Assembly (NCBI GenBank): GCA_039704465.1
Contig: JASFAU010000011.1
Location: forward strand, 310,001 to 374,000
Direction: 5' to 3'
Source: Plasmodiophora brassicae
Lineage: Eukaryota > Endomyxa > Phytomyxea > Plasmodiophorida > Plasmodiophoridae
DNA: 64,000 nt
Shown here: positions 11,677 through 20,799 of the stretch, piece after piece
Layout of the letters: each line of letters opens with the position of its first letter
How positions within the stretch are numbered: position 1 is the first letter of the stretch
Position numbers and translations under genes: made by a program
Notes under the pieces: generated by a model
What the model was told of the DNA's origin: nothing
What the model saw: the letters and a program-made list of their open reading frames with translations, nothing else
The model's database searches: none

Positions 11677-11888
11677 AGCGAGGGCGCGTCTTCGACTTAT
11701 ATGTACCGTAAGTACACTGGTTGGGCGTTATGAGTGCTTATAACGGATAAGTTTTAGTTTTCCAGATTCCACTCCAGCCGATCAGACCAGCGCTTCCCAT
11801 CGGAGAACAATCCGGGCATTCCGCGTATGTGGAAGCCACCAGTGGATGTCGATTGTCTCCCCAAAAAAGGGGGGTCGATTGCGATTCA

Positions 11889-12218
11889 ATGCGGATGGGG
11901 TCAACGTCGTTTGAGCTGTTCAAGGTCGGCCTGTACCTGACGGTGCCGGCCGGGTGCGTCTGGATGTTTAACCAGGAGGGTCACAAGAAGTGGTGGACGT
12001 CGAAGGTGAGCCACATTGCGAATCGCGGCGGGTGAACCGTGTACCGATCGGAATACCGCTAGGAATACATCGAAAGAAAGCCGTCGATACCGCGAAGCTG
12101 GATCGAGTCCACGATTCTCGATGAAGATGAGATTGTTCGCCTTCGCGCCGAGTACAAGAAGGCGAAACAGTTGTCGGAGGCTGGACGACTAGATGAAGAC
12201 GAGCCAATGACGACGTGA
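11889..12218 (+). CDS. PET100: PET100-like cytochrome c oxidase assembly factor
   Basis: Two exons, 11889-12005 and 12063-12218, with a 57-nt intron (GTGAGC..CGCTAG, phase 0), give 90 aa. The N terminus has the pattern of PET100 proteins: Phe-Glu-hydrophobic-Phe, a single TM (FKVGLYLTVPAGCVWMFNQ), then a charged helix (WWTSK spliced to EYIERKPS). Family members are small inner-membrane proteins needed for complex IV biogenesis and are about 70-110 aa. The fit is by pattern and size, not by catalytic residues. A second ATG at 11895 is an equally good start. Confidence 0.62.
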
Positions 12219-12288
12219 CACTAACAACGCTATCGTCTGTCCTGTACTATTATGCGTAATCTGAACTCTTTCATTCAGACTTGCGTCT

Positions 12289-12822
12289 TCAGTAACATTC
12301 TCCGCTGTAGGCCAGCGAGATGCGAGGGTCCTTGCAGTGGGCGATATCCAGCGAGCAAGCGTTGCTGTACGTGATGCCGTTCGTTCCGCAGACTGGGTTC
12401 CAGTCGCGCGTGCAGAGCCGATCGCAATCCTTGACGCAGGTCAGGCGCGGTGGGCAGGGCGCGCGCAGGCATTCGCCTTGGACGAGGCGGCAGACCTCCC
12501 CGGGCGCGCAAACAGCCGCCCCACATTTCCCGTCCTGCTCGCAGACGCCGTTGATGCATTGGTCAGCGCAGTACTGCTCGCCGTCAGCGGTGACTTCGCA
12601 CGACTGGAACGACTGGCACTTGAGCGAGCAGCACGCTCCCTGGTGGGCAATAGCCAGACTCGGCGACTTGCATTTGGCGATGTTCAGGAAGCACTCGTTG
12701 GCGTACGTCGTGCCGTCCGTGCCGCAGATGGGCATGAAGATTTCCGGGCAGAACGTGTCCTCGCACGGGTTGGCAGCATTGGCGACGGCCAACGCCGACA
12801 GGGCCAGGATGATCTGCAACAT
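12289..12822 (-). CDS. Secreted two-domain Kazal-type protease inhibitor
   Basis: Start ATG at 12822 gives a clean signal peptide (MLQIILALSALAVANA) and a 177-aa single-exon product. Kazal domain 1 lies at about residues 20-62 (FMPICGTDGTTYANEC) and domain 2 at about 130-177 (WNPVCGTNGITYSNAC). Both have the C-x-G-T-[DN]-G-x-T-Y-x-N-x-C core and six cysteines. Between them is a Cys-rich linker of about 65 residues with roughly 14 cysteines that is not Kazal. The protein should be extracellular and inhibit serine proteases. A longer upstream frame lacks an ATG. Confidence 0.88.
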   Translation of the reverse strand: MLQIILALSALAVANAANPCEDTFCPEIFMPICGTDGTTYANECFLNIAKCKSPSLAIAHQGACCSLKCQSFQSCEVTADGEQYCADQCINGVCEQDGKCGAAVCAPGEVCRLVQGECLRAPCPPRLTCVKDCDRLCTRDWNPVCGTNGITYSNACSLDIAHCKDPRISLAYSGECY

Positions 12823-13088
12823 CACGGCAGACGCAACGGCGTTGGTCGAGAGACAACACAATTTGCAAGTGATGCCACGAGCCGCGACCGACGAGTACCT
12901 ACTGTAGGTAGTCGAGAATCAGGAGAGGTGTGCTTGTCAGTCGTGTGGCACCCTGAGACGGCGTGACAGCCCAGTCGGCGCCACCAAATATCTCGGACGC
13001 GTTACTGGCAGTCCTCATGGCGAATGTGTCGGGAGTAACGGTGCACGTTTCGGCAGGTCCGCTTGCCAGTCCATGTCGAACGTGACCG

Positions 13089-13698
13089 GTGGCAGGGTGC
13101 GAAGCGCCGCATGGACCAGCGGCGCGGCCTCGATCCGGATCGCGATCCGAGCCGCCGGTGCACAGACAGCGCTGCTGCTGCCGGCGCATGGATGCGCGCG
13201 GGTCGCAAACGTCATCAGCAGCATCGGATGCGACGTCGTATAACGACAGTGCCAGTACGGGTCGACCGACGACGCCACGTACGCGCAAAGGTCGTGCTGC
13301 CCAGGGGACAGCTGGCATTGCCATGCCGTTGAGCAGACATGGTTGGCAGGGAGTGGGTCAAAGCTGTCGTCGATTGGATCCAGTGATACTGCCGTCGCCG
13401 GACGATTCACAATATCAGACATCGGCGTCTCGTCCACGGTCGCACCGGAAGGCGTCACCACGTCGTCGTCAGTGTCCCTCGAGGGTCGCACGATGACTGG
13501 CAGCGATCCCATGCGACTGCTGGTAACGGCTACCTGGCCTGTCTGAAGTGCGCGTTGCTAAGTCGTTGTCTGCATACGCAGTCGGCACTGCAGTACAGTG
13601 TGCAAACGCTGGTCGATGAAAATCGCCGCCTGAAAGAAGAAATCGCCTGGCTTCGGAAGATCAACGTGCAGAACGACCTTGGCCGTCAACCCAAGTGA
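13089..13698 (+). CDS. Hypothetical Ser/Thr-rich protein with C-terminal coiled coil
   Basis: The last exon 13582-13698 encodes a leucine-heptad coiled coil (QTLVDENRRLKEEIAWL). It joins in phase, through a 59-nt intron (GTAACG..ACGCAG), to 13349-13522, a Ser/Thr-rich stretch. A further intron (GTACGC..TTGGCAG) connects this to an Arg/Ser-rich frame around 13089-13279 whose start codon I could not find. The C terminus resembles a leucine zipper, but I see no adjacent bZIP basic region. A 165-codon minus frame (13512-13015) overlaps and cannot be excluded as a separate gene. Confidence 0.42.
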
Positions 13699-13822
13699 CA
13701 CGGTCACCTGGTGGATGGATGCATACGTCCTATATTCTATGTACTCTAGTGAAATATATAGCACGCCACCGTATTGTTGGAGATGCCTGCAGCAGACCCT
13801 GTGAAGCAGGAGAGATCCGCAT

Positions 13823-15727
13823 TCACTGCTTGATAGGGACGCACAGCGGGAACAGGATGTTGCCAGTCGGTGGTGAGAACATGCCGGAACGGTCGGCGTT
13901 CAGGCTGTATACTTTGACGCCGTGCCGGTACGTAGCATGAACGGCACCGGCGAACTCCATCCCCTTGTACGGAGTGAGTTTGTGCAGGTGATGGACTTCA
14001 TGGACCTGCGAACGTTCCTCCGGGTCCCAGACGACGAAGTCGGCGTCATATCCCGGAGCCAGCTTCCCCTTCCTGTCTTGCAGACCGACCTGGGCACAAG
14101 AGTTGAGCCACATGACATCCGATTTGGCGTGTGCACGACCAGTCTGGCAGGAGCTTCACACAGCCATCGACAGAGATGGGAAAAGTCTACGCCTCGGCGA
14201 CGCCCTTCTGTCCAAACAGCTCTGGCGAATACGTTGCCATAAGGAACGCGTCGGTGACAGTCATGAACGAACTCACAGTAGCCTGAACTGTACTCCAGAG
14301 ATCCCGCCCCATGCGGACATGAAATCGCCAGAGTCGATGCATTTCTGGTCGGGAGACGATGGCGAGTGATCCGACACAATCATGTCGACGTGCCCGTCTA
14401 ACAGCGCCTTCCAGAGAGCGTCTCGGTTGGCATCATCGCGGATCGGAGGGCAACACTGCGACAAACCAAGGGCATTCAGGTCCAACGGTCAAGACGCAGC
14501 CAGGACACCAACGACTTTGAACCACGTCGCTCCAGATGGAATGTCCTCCGAGCTGAAGCATAGGTAATGGGGACACGTTTCGACAGTGACAGGAACGTGT
14601 CGTGCCTTGGCTTCGACAATTGTCGGAAGTGGAACAGCTGAACTGAGATGGACAATGTGTACAGGACAGGAATGCCTATGCGCGAATAAGAACCGCAGAC
14701 ATCAGGTTCTCTCCAGCTTACTGCTCCGCTTTACGTAGCACCTCGGTAATAGCCTTCAGTTCCATTTGGTCCGGACGAGAACGCAAGAAGGTGGAGTACA
14801 GCGTTCTGTCTCCCGTATCACCGTCGCCGTTTGAATCGCTTGAATCCAGGCACGTCATCTCTGAGACCTCAGTTACTGAAGGTATCATATATGCCTCTCG
14901 TGTTACTGACCGGCGTGAACCATCAGAGGAACGGAGCGAGCAGCCAGGATGGGCATGGCTGCCTCTAGATCATGCAGGTCGGCCGCTTTGTAGTCGTCAA
15001 TTCCAGAATGGCACATAAACGCCTTCACGGAAACGACGCCAGCGTCAAGCAGGCTGTTCAGTGCATATGCGGAGGCGTTCTCAGGAACAAGGCCTCCTAA
15101 TAGGACGACATCTGCCCAGAGTCGGCCGTTGGCTGCCTTGATCTTGACGTTGACGGCATCCGCTGTCGTAGTGACCTGTGAATGATGGGCAGTAAACGTG
15201 ATGATTTTCGATACAGATCTAACAAGGACGAACAGGAATACAGTTGAGAGGCATATCGGCGATCGTGCATGTCCCGCCAGCAACCGCTGCCTACGCTGTG
15301 TGAGGCAGAGTGTGCCCAATGGTCGTTTCGAAACGAAATACCTTCGTTGCACAGTCAAAGCGCTCCCAGTGGTCTGCGACATGGTCAGAATGTACGATAA
15401 CGTTTCGCAACAATGGGCCGGGGGTGGACCTCTTCCCGGGTCGTTGACGTGAACGTGACTGTTAACACAAGACTGTGCTCAGTGCGCAGCAATTCCCCAT
15501 CACGATATCGCCGTTGCCTGGTACCTATCAACAAGGCCGGGCATAACGACCAGATCGCCAAAGTCGACAATGTCGATACCCGAGGACGCGGCATCGCACA
15601 GCTCCCGCCGGGCGGCCACGACTTTCCCGGTGCCCTTGTCCACGACGATCTCACCGGGCGACAGGTCGGAATCGTCCGATGAGAACACCATCCGTCGGCT
15701 GCGATAGACGATGCAATCGGCAGACAT
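13823..15727 (-). CDS. ALN: Allantoinase
   Basis: Hydrolyses allantoin to allantoate in purine degradation. About ten short exons, start ATG 15727. In order: VVMPGLVD spliced to the metal motif HVHVNDPGR, AAVAGGTCTIADMPLNCIP, VSVKAFMCHSG (the Lys aligns with the carbamylated metal-bridging lysine), SCPVHIVHLSSA, ETCPHYL, CCPPIR, SDHSPSSPDQK, AWGGISGVQF and the C-terminal LAPGYDADFVVWDP. These separate allantoinases from the related dihydropyrimidinases. Several splice joins were checked in phase, for example GVQFRLL joined to AVWTEGRRRG through a GTGAGT..GCCAG intron. The metal-ligand motifs I could place are intact. Confidence 0.88.
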
Positions 15728-16907
15728 CGGTAGGCGAAGGCGATTGTCGAATGGCAAAATGGCTGCGATGCGAGATCGCGATTTCAACGGGACGAGACTT
15801 GTTGTTGTCCGTCAACCGGTGGGTGGTAAGCACTCCCCCAAACGTTGTTTTGCTTTGCGGAGATCACTCGCGACTCGCGCCCCGTTGCATCTGGTTCAGG
15901 GTCCCTACGGGTGGGTCGATTGCATTGATCGGGATGGCGGATGAACATGTATCCGCTGCGAATGCAACCATGCAGCCAGAGCGCCTCCAGGCATAGCCCC
16001 AGTACTACCACCCGTGCGTACATGGCTAGCCTCGACAGCAATACACATCTCGGAATCACCTCTTGTCAGCGACGTTCCAGCATTAATGTTTCACCGAAGG
16101 CCATCTGTTGTCATGCGCTTCAAGGAAGCCGTACGAGTACCAACGGAAGACCACGATCGCCTTAGCTCCATTGTTTTAGGCGGCAGCGTACAGCTGGAGC
16201 GCCGCTTGGTGCGACCGCGGGTCTCTGCTTGCTGAAACGCAGGGACCCATTGAAGGGACCCATGATGCTCAGCACTCTCCGTGTCCGGCTGGTCAAGCGC
16301 TATTGAGGCACGCTTGCATTGTCCGATGAGCGGTGGACTGACCTTCAGCTACACTATTATCACGTTTATAGAAGTAGTACGCCGTATCACATAGATGCCA
16401 CCCGCTGACCACCTACCGAGTCGCGAGACTGGTGCCGCGTTGTAGGCCCCTTCTGCAGGGCGCGCCGGTCCAAAAACCATCGGAAGCCCGATCCGGTGAC
16501 GGGGGTGGGGGGCTCTGCGTTGTTGGACGATCGGGGGGTTGCTGTACGGTGCCCCGGGACCGTTGGCTGGACAGGGCCACATGGAAACTCGGGCCTCGGG
16601 CACTGGTGGATCGGGTCGCGCGCACAGTGCGGACTAAATTGGCATTATTTGGCAGCCCGCCACCGGTTCGTCAGCGTGGTTGTTCGAGAACAATACGCAG
16701 TGCACAACAGTCTGTGACACCCATCCAGCCTGTGCCGTCGTCGACGCCCGCGCCCGTCCTATCGTTTCCCCGTCGGGTACCACCTGCATTGCCCCCGGCG
16801 GCCCCGATCCTAGTCGATCGCCTGCGTACTGTATCAGTGGCGCGCGCCCTATCCATCAGCGAGCGACGGGGGGCGCGCGCGCGCACCCACATCAGCCGAT
16901 CGCCCAC
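15728..16907. other. Unresolved interval upstream of allantoinase
   Basis: A plus-strand ATG near 15931 (MADEHVSAANAT..) and a second plus segment around 16021-16235 could form a small spliced gene. A minus-strand ATG near 16022 opens a hydrophobic, signal-like segment. Neither resembles a known family. From 16236 to about 16900 I see only low-quality GC-rich frames and a run of GC dinucleotides near 16873-16884. Confidence 0.25.
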
Positions 16908-17402
16908 ATGGAGCCCGACGATGCCGTCATGCGTCGCGCGCTCGACGACTTCCAGGCGGAAGCGTCGGCGCAGATCGAGGGACAGGTGCGATGCGGGACG
17001 GCCGGCAGCGCCGAGGTCGCACGCGACCAGATCGTTCACGCCCTTCTCCACCATCGGACATCGTCGCCCATCAACGTCACCGAAGACGCCCTGCGTTCCC
17101 TGATGGTTCGTGGCCACCTGCACCGTCACGAGGCCATCCGCGCCCTGCTCCTCGATCGTGAACTTCGCGCGTTGTCGTGCTCGACGCCGGCCGATTCCGT
17201 CGCCGCCCTAACGGCAAGGCTGCGATCGAGAAAGAAGCAGGGCGATGTCAGCGAGGACACGACGGCCAGCAAGAAACGCAGGAGTTGTAGCCCGGAGGCG
17301 ACAGCGGCCGCCCCGCGACCCAAACGATTCCGGGCGCATCGCGAGTTCGACCTCCAGCGCCGGAGGGTGAAACCGTCCAAGGCGAAGTCGACGTCCAGGT
17401 AG
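16908..17402 (+). CDS. Hypothetical helical protein with basic C terminus, 164 aa
   Basis: Chosen start ATG 16908 (MEPDDAVMRRALDDF). The same frame extends upstream without a good ATG, so an earlier exon is possible. Residues 1-110 look helical and contain repeated HH/HR-rich segments. The C-terminal 60 residues are Lys/Arg-rich with nuclear-localisation-like clusters (RSRKKQ, SKKRR, PRPKRFR). This suggests a nuclear protein; no family is recognised. Confidence 0.5.
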   Translation: MEPDDAVMRRALDDFQAEASAQIEGQVRCGTAGSAEVARDQIVHALLHHRTSSPINVTEDALRSLMVRGHLHRHEAIRALLLDRELRALSCSTPADSVAALTARLRSRKKQGDVSEDTTASKKRRSCSPEATAAAPRPKRFRAHREFDLQRRRVKPSKAKSTSR

Positions 17403-17550
17403 CGAATGCGGTGTGTCTCGTCCGACCCACCCTAGAAGCCGAAGAAGGACACGACGCGAACACCGCTCCACCAGCAGACCACCTGACCGGCGCCTCCCAC
17501 ATATCCTATCAGTACCTGGGGAAGCGCGTACCTTCACCATACATTCAGAA

Positions 17551-17557
17551 TATATAA
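17551..17557 (+). promoter_or_regulatory. TATA-box candidate upstream of the channel gene
   Basis: TATATAA lies 114 bp upstream of the first in-frame ATG at 17665 of the channel gene. Assigned on sequence and position only. Confidence 0.3.
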
Positions 17558-17664
17558 CGAGTACTGTCCCAGCGCGCTAATCGTGCCACCACCCGCCCCC
17601 CAAAGCGGACAGGACCGGCGATCGTTGAGGAGTACGTACGTACACGCTTGGGGGGTCGCCCAGT

Positions 17665-20625
17665 ATGGAACGGCGAGGCAGCGCCTCGCGACGGGTTCGT
17701 GTCCGGTCCATGATGGACCTGCCGACGCCGTCCCGCCTGCACAAGGCGGCGCTCTGCGTTCGCGACGCCCTGGACTACAAGCGCCCTCTGCTACACCGCC
17801 TATCGCCGTTCCTGCTCGACCTGTACGACATCCAGCGTCACCACCTGTACCGCGTCATGGTACGCTCGCGAACGTCGCCAGCGCGCCCGTCGAGGACTGA
17901 CATCCCCCGGCGGACAGATTCACGTTGTCGTCATCGTGCATTCTCTCTGCATCCTGCTGGAGCCGCCGTACCTCGGCAGGCCATTCCCGGTGTCGCGCGT
18001 GTTCCCCATCGCCATCCACCTGGTCAGCATCACCGTTTACGTCGTCGACCTCGGCATCACCGCGTGCATGCCATGGCGCCGGTCGCCGCGAACCCTGGCA
18101 AACGTTGGCCTCGTTGCGGTCATCTCCATCGACGCCGTCGCGCTCTGCACGATGCCGACCCGCCCGTTCCTGTTCGCTCGGTGCCTTCGTCCGGCATTGC
18201 TGCTCGTCCATAACGGGTACGAGCGGACCCACCGACCGGCGCGTCCATGTCGATGTGACTGGCATTGGCGGGTGCAGGGCGGTCAGGCGCATCGCACAGT
18301 CGCTGGTGGAGGCGGTACGTGCGACGTTAGACATCCTCGTCATCCTCGTCCTCGTCATGTTGTTCTTCGCGTTGCTGGCGCTGAGGTTGTTCGGTCCTGG
18401 GACGCCCGGGAGCCCAGGGCGGCCGTTCGCCACGCTGGCCGATTCGATGGTGACCTTGACGGCGCTGGCCACTGAGGAATTCTTCCCCGATGCCATGACG
18501 GACCCGCTGGACCGCTTCGGGCCGGTCGTCGTCGTGTTCTTCATCATGTGGTTCCTGACGGCCACGTTCGCGATCATGTCGTCGCTGGCGCCCGTCATCT
18601 ACGAGTCGTACACGTCGGCGACGAAGGCGCGCATCGCGAACACCATCCGCAACGAATGGGACGCGCTGAACGTCGCCTTCGAGTACGCCGACGTTGAGGA
18701 CGTCGGCGTCATCTCCAGCGCCCGCTGGCTCGACATTGTCGACCACCTGCGCCCGGGCCTGCCCGAATCGCACCGGCAGGGCCTGGCCGCCGCCATTGAC
18801 CCAGGTGCGCTGGCCGATGGGCGCCGCGCCGCATCCCTGTGAACCGGGTGGCCTGCTGTTTCAGAGCGGGACGGCATCGACCTGGCCGGTTTCCTGAGCA
18901 CGGCCGAGTTGCTGCGACACGACGTCGCCGAGGCGTACCGCGACCCGGCAACCGGCAACGTGCTGCCCAGGCGCCGTGATCCATCCATGGTGCTCCAGGT
19001 CGTCGACAATGCGCTCTCCTGCACGACCTGCGGTAGGAGGGTGGCGTACCTACCGCACGGCCCGTCCTTCCAGATGATCTCATCCGTTCGTCGTATGCAG
19101 TGTCCATGAGGACTCGGGCCAGGTTGCAGACGGTGGTCTCCAGCCCCGTCTTCCAGGTCGGCACCGCCGTCAACATCGTCGTGAACACATGCGTGAGACG
19201 CGTTCGGGCCGGAGACCTGCCTGGAACCGGGCGGCTGAGAATCACACACAGGTGGTCGTCATGCAGGCGACTGGGTACGAGCACTCCGTCCTGCTCATCG
19301 TCCTCGACCTGACCTGCCTGAGCCTGTTCGCCATTGGTACGATGAAGCAGTGCAGGGGGCTTAGGGTCTCGAAGATATGAAGGCGTTGCGCATAGAGCTT
19401 GCCATGCGAATCGTTGCCGCCGGGTTCCTGCCGTTCTGGTCGGCCCCGTTCAACCGCTTCGACAGTGTCGTCGTCATCGTCAGTGTCGTCGTCGAGGTCA
19501 TCGGATTGACGATCAGTCGGTCCCGTTGGCTGAGCGCGCTCAGCCTCGGTGAGTGCCGTCAAATGCGTCCGCCGAGACGATCATGTTAACGTCGGGGGTC
19601 ATAGTGGAGGTGCTGCGCTTGACACGCGCCCTGCGCCCATTGCTCGTCATATTCCGATCGAGCCGCCTGCGCACGATCCTAACCGTCTACGGGAAGGTGG
19701 TCGGCCTGCTGATCCGCCTGTCGGTCCTCATGCTGATCTTCATGTATGCGTGGGCCATTATCGGCCTCGAACTCATGCGAGGGCGATACGCCAATCAGGA
19801 GGTGCCGTTCGCGAACTTCTCGACGTTCCCGAACGCCCTACTGGTCCTGTTCGGCATCGTCGCCGGCGACGACTGGCACGACGTGCTGTCCGCGGCGACC
19901 GATTCCATGGGCGACGGCGCCAAGTGGGTCAGCGTGTACTTGATCGGGTTCGTCATTGTCGTCATCAACGGCGTCTGGGAGCTGCTACTGGCCGTTCTCC
20001 TGGACCTGTACCTCGTCTACCGCAGCAGCAATGGCGGGCCGTCCCCGCAGCAGGTCGTCCAAAGCCACTCGGGACAGTTGTACATCCTGAGCCGGCATCA
20101 CTCCTTGTAAGGCTGGTCTGGTACTGTCCGGCCGACACGAGAACGTCCCTGACGTCGTCGTCGCAGCTCGGAGGAGGTCTTCGCGATTGCGCTGGCCAAG
20201 GTTCGCAAAGCGGGCCTGAAGAAGATCCGCGCGCTGTACGAGACTCGACGACGAACCGAGCGGGTCCCGTCGCTGGTGGATTCGTCGTCGTCCAGCAGCG
20301 ACGACGGATCCGTGCGCGAATACGTACCCATGGATCGCGTGCTGTCCTCCATACAGCATTACCCAGGCAGCAACGAGGTCAACGGCTGCGGGCGATCGGC
20401 AAACGCGCGCATCTGATCTGTACTGGATAGGCGTCCCGCTCGGAGCAGAGCATCGAGTCCAGCAGCCTGGCGGACCGCCTGCATTCGAACCTGATGAAGG
20501 CGGTCGCGGCTAGAGGGGCGGCTCGCAAATGGCAGCGGCAGGCCAGGGACGACGACGACGACAGCGACGACGACAGCGACGATGCTGGGACGACGCAGAG
20601 GATCGGCAGCAAGAAATACGAATAG
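17665..20625 (+). CDS. Two-pore-channel-like 12-TM cation channel
   Basis: Start ATG 17665, or 17710. Roughly ten exons. Repeat I has S1-S3 (17936-18130), an S4-like RCLRPALLLV, S5 (LDILVILVLVMLFFALLAL), a pore segment LATEEFFPDAM and S6 followed by a charged linker. Repeat II has S1 (19105-19190), S2, S3 and an S4 (VLRLTRALRPLLVIFRSSRL) with regularly spaced arginines. It continues with S5, the pore segment FGIVAGDDWHDVL and S6 (WELLLAVLLDLYL). The C-tail is joined by GTAAGG..TCGCAG and ends in an Asp/Ser-rich tract. Two six-TM repeats with short pores match TPC channels of endolysosomes and vacuoles. The pore acids differ from the Asn-rich TPC filters. The tandem P-type ATPase starts 174 bp downstream. 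Confidence 0.75.
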
Positions 20626-20799
20626 ATTCGGGCAACGTTGACGACCTGACTTGGAACGCGGGACCCGGAGGGCCCCCTGCTAATAACGTCACGAGACTGG
20701 CGATATTTTCGCCAGTGGAGCATGCCCTGGCTGGAGTGTCGCGTGCCAGTGCAACTGACCATCTGGTCATTTACGAATCGTTCTGGAACGCAGCCCCCG

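Noticed and set aside
13531..13698. bZIP transcription factor
   Set aside because: The leucine heptads are convincing, but no basic region with the N-x7-R pattern precedes them in the supported splice form.
18327..19284. Long minus frames opposite the channel
   Set aside because: Rich in Arg/Asp/Glu repeats and antisense to clear TM segments of the channel.
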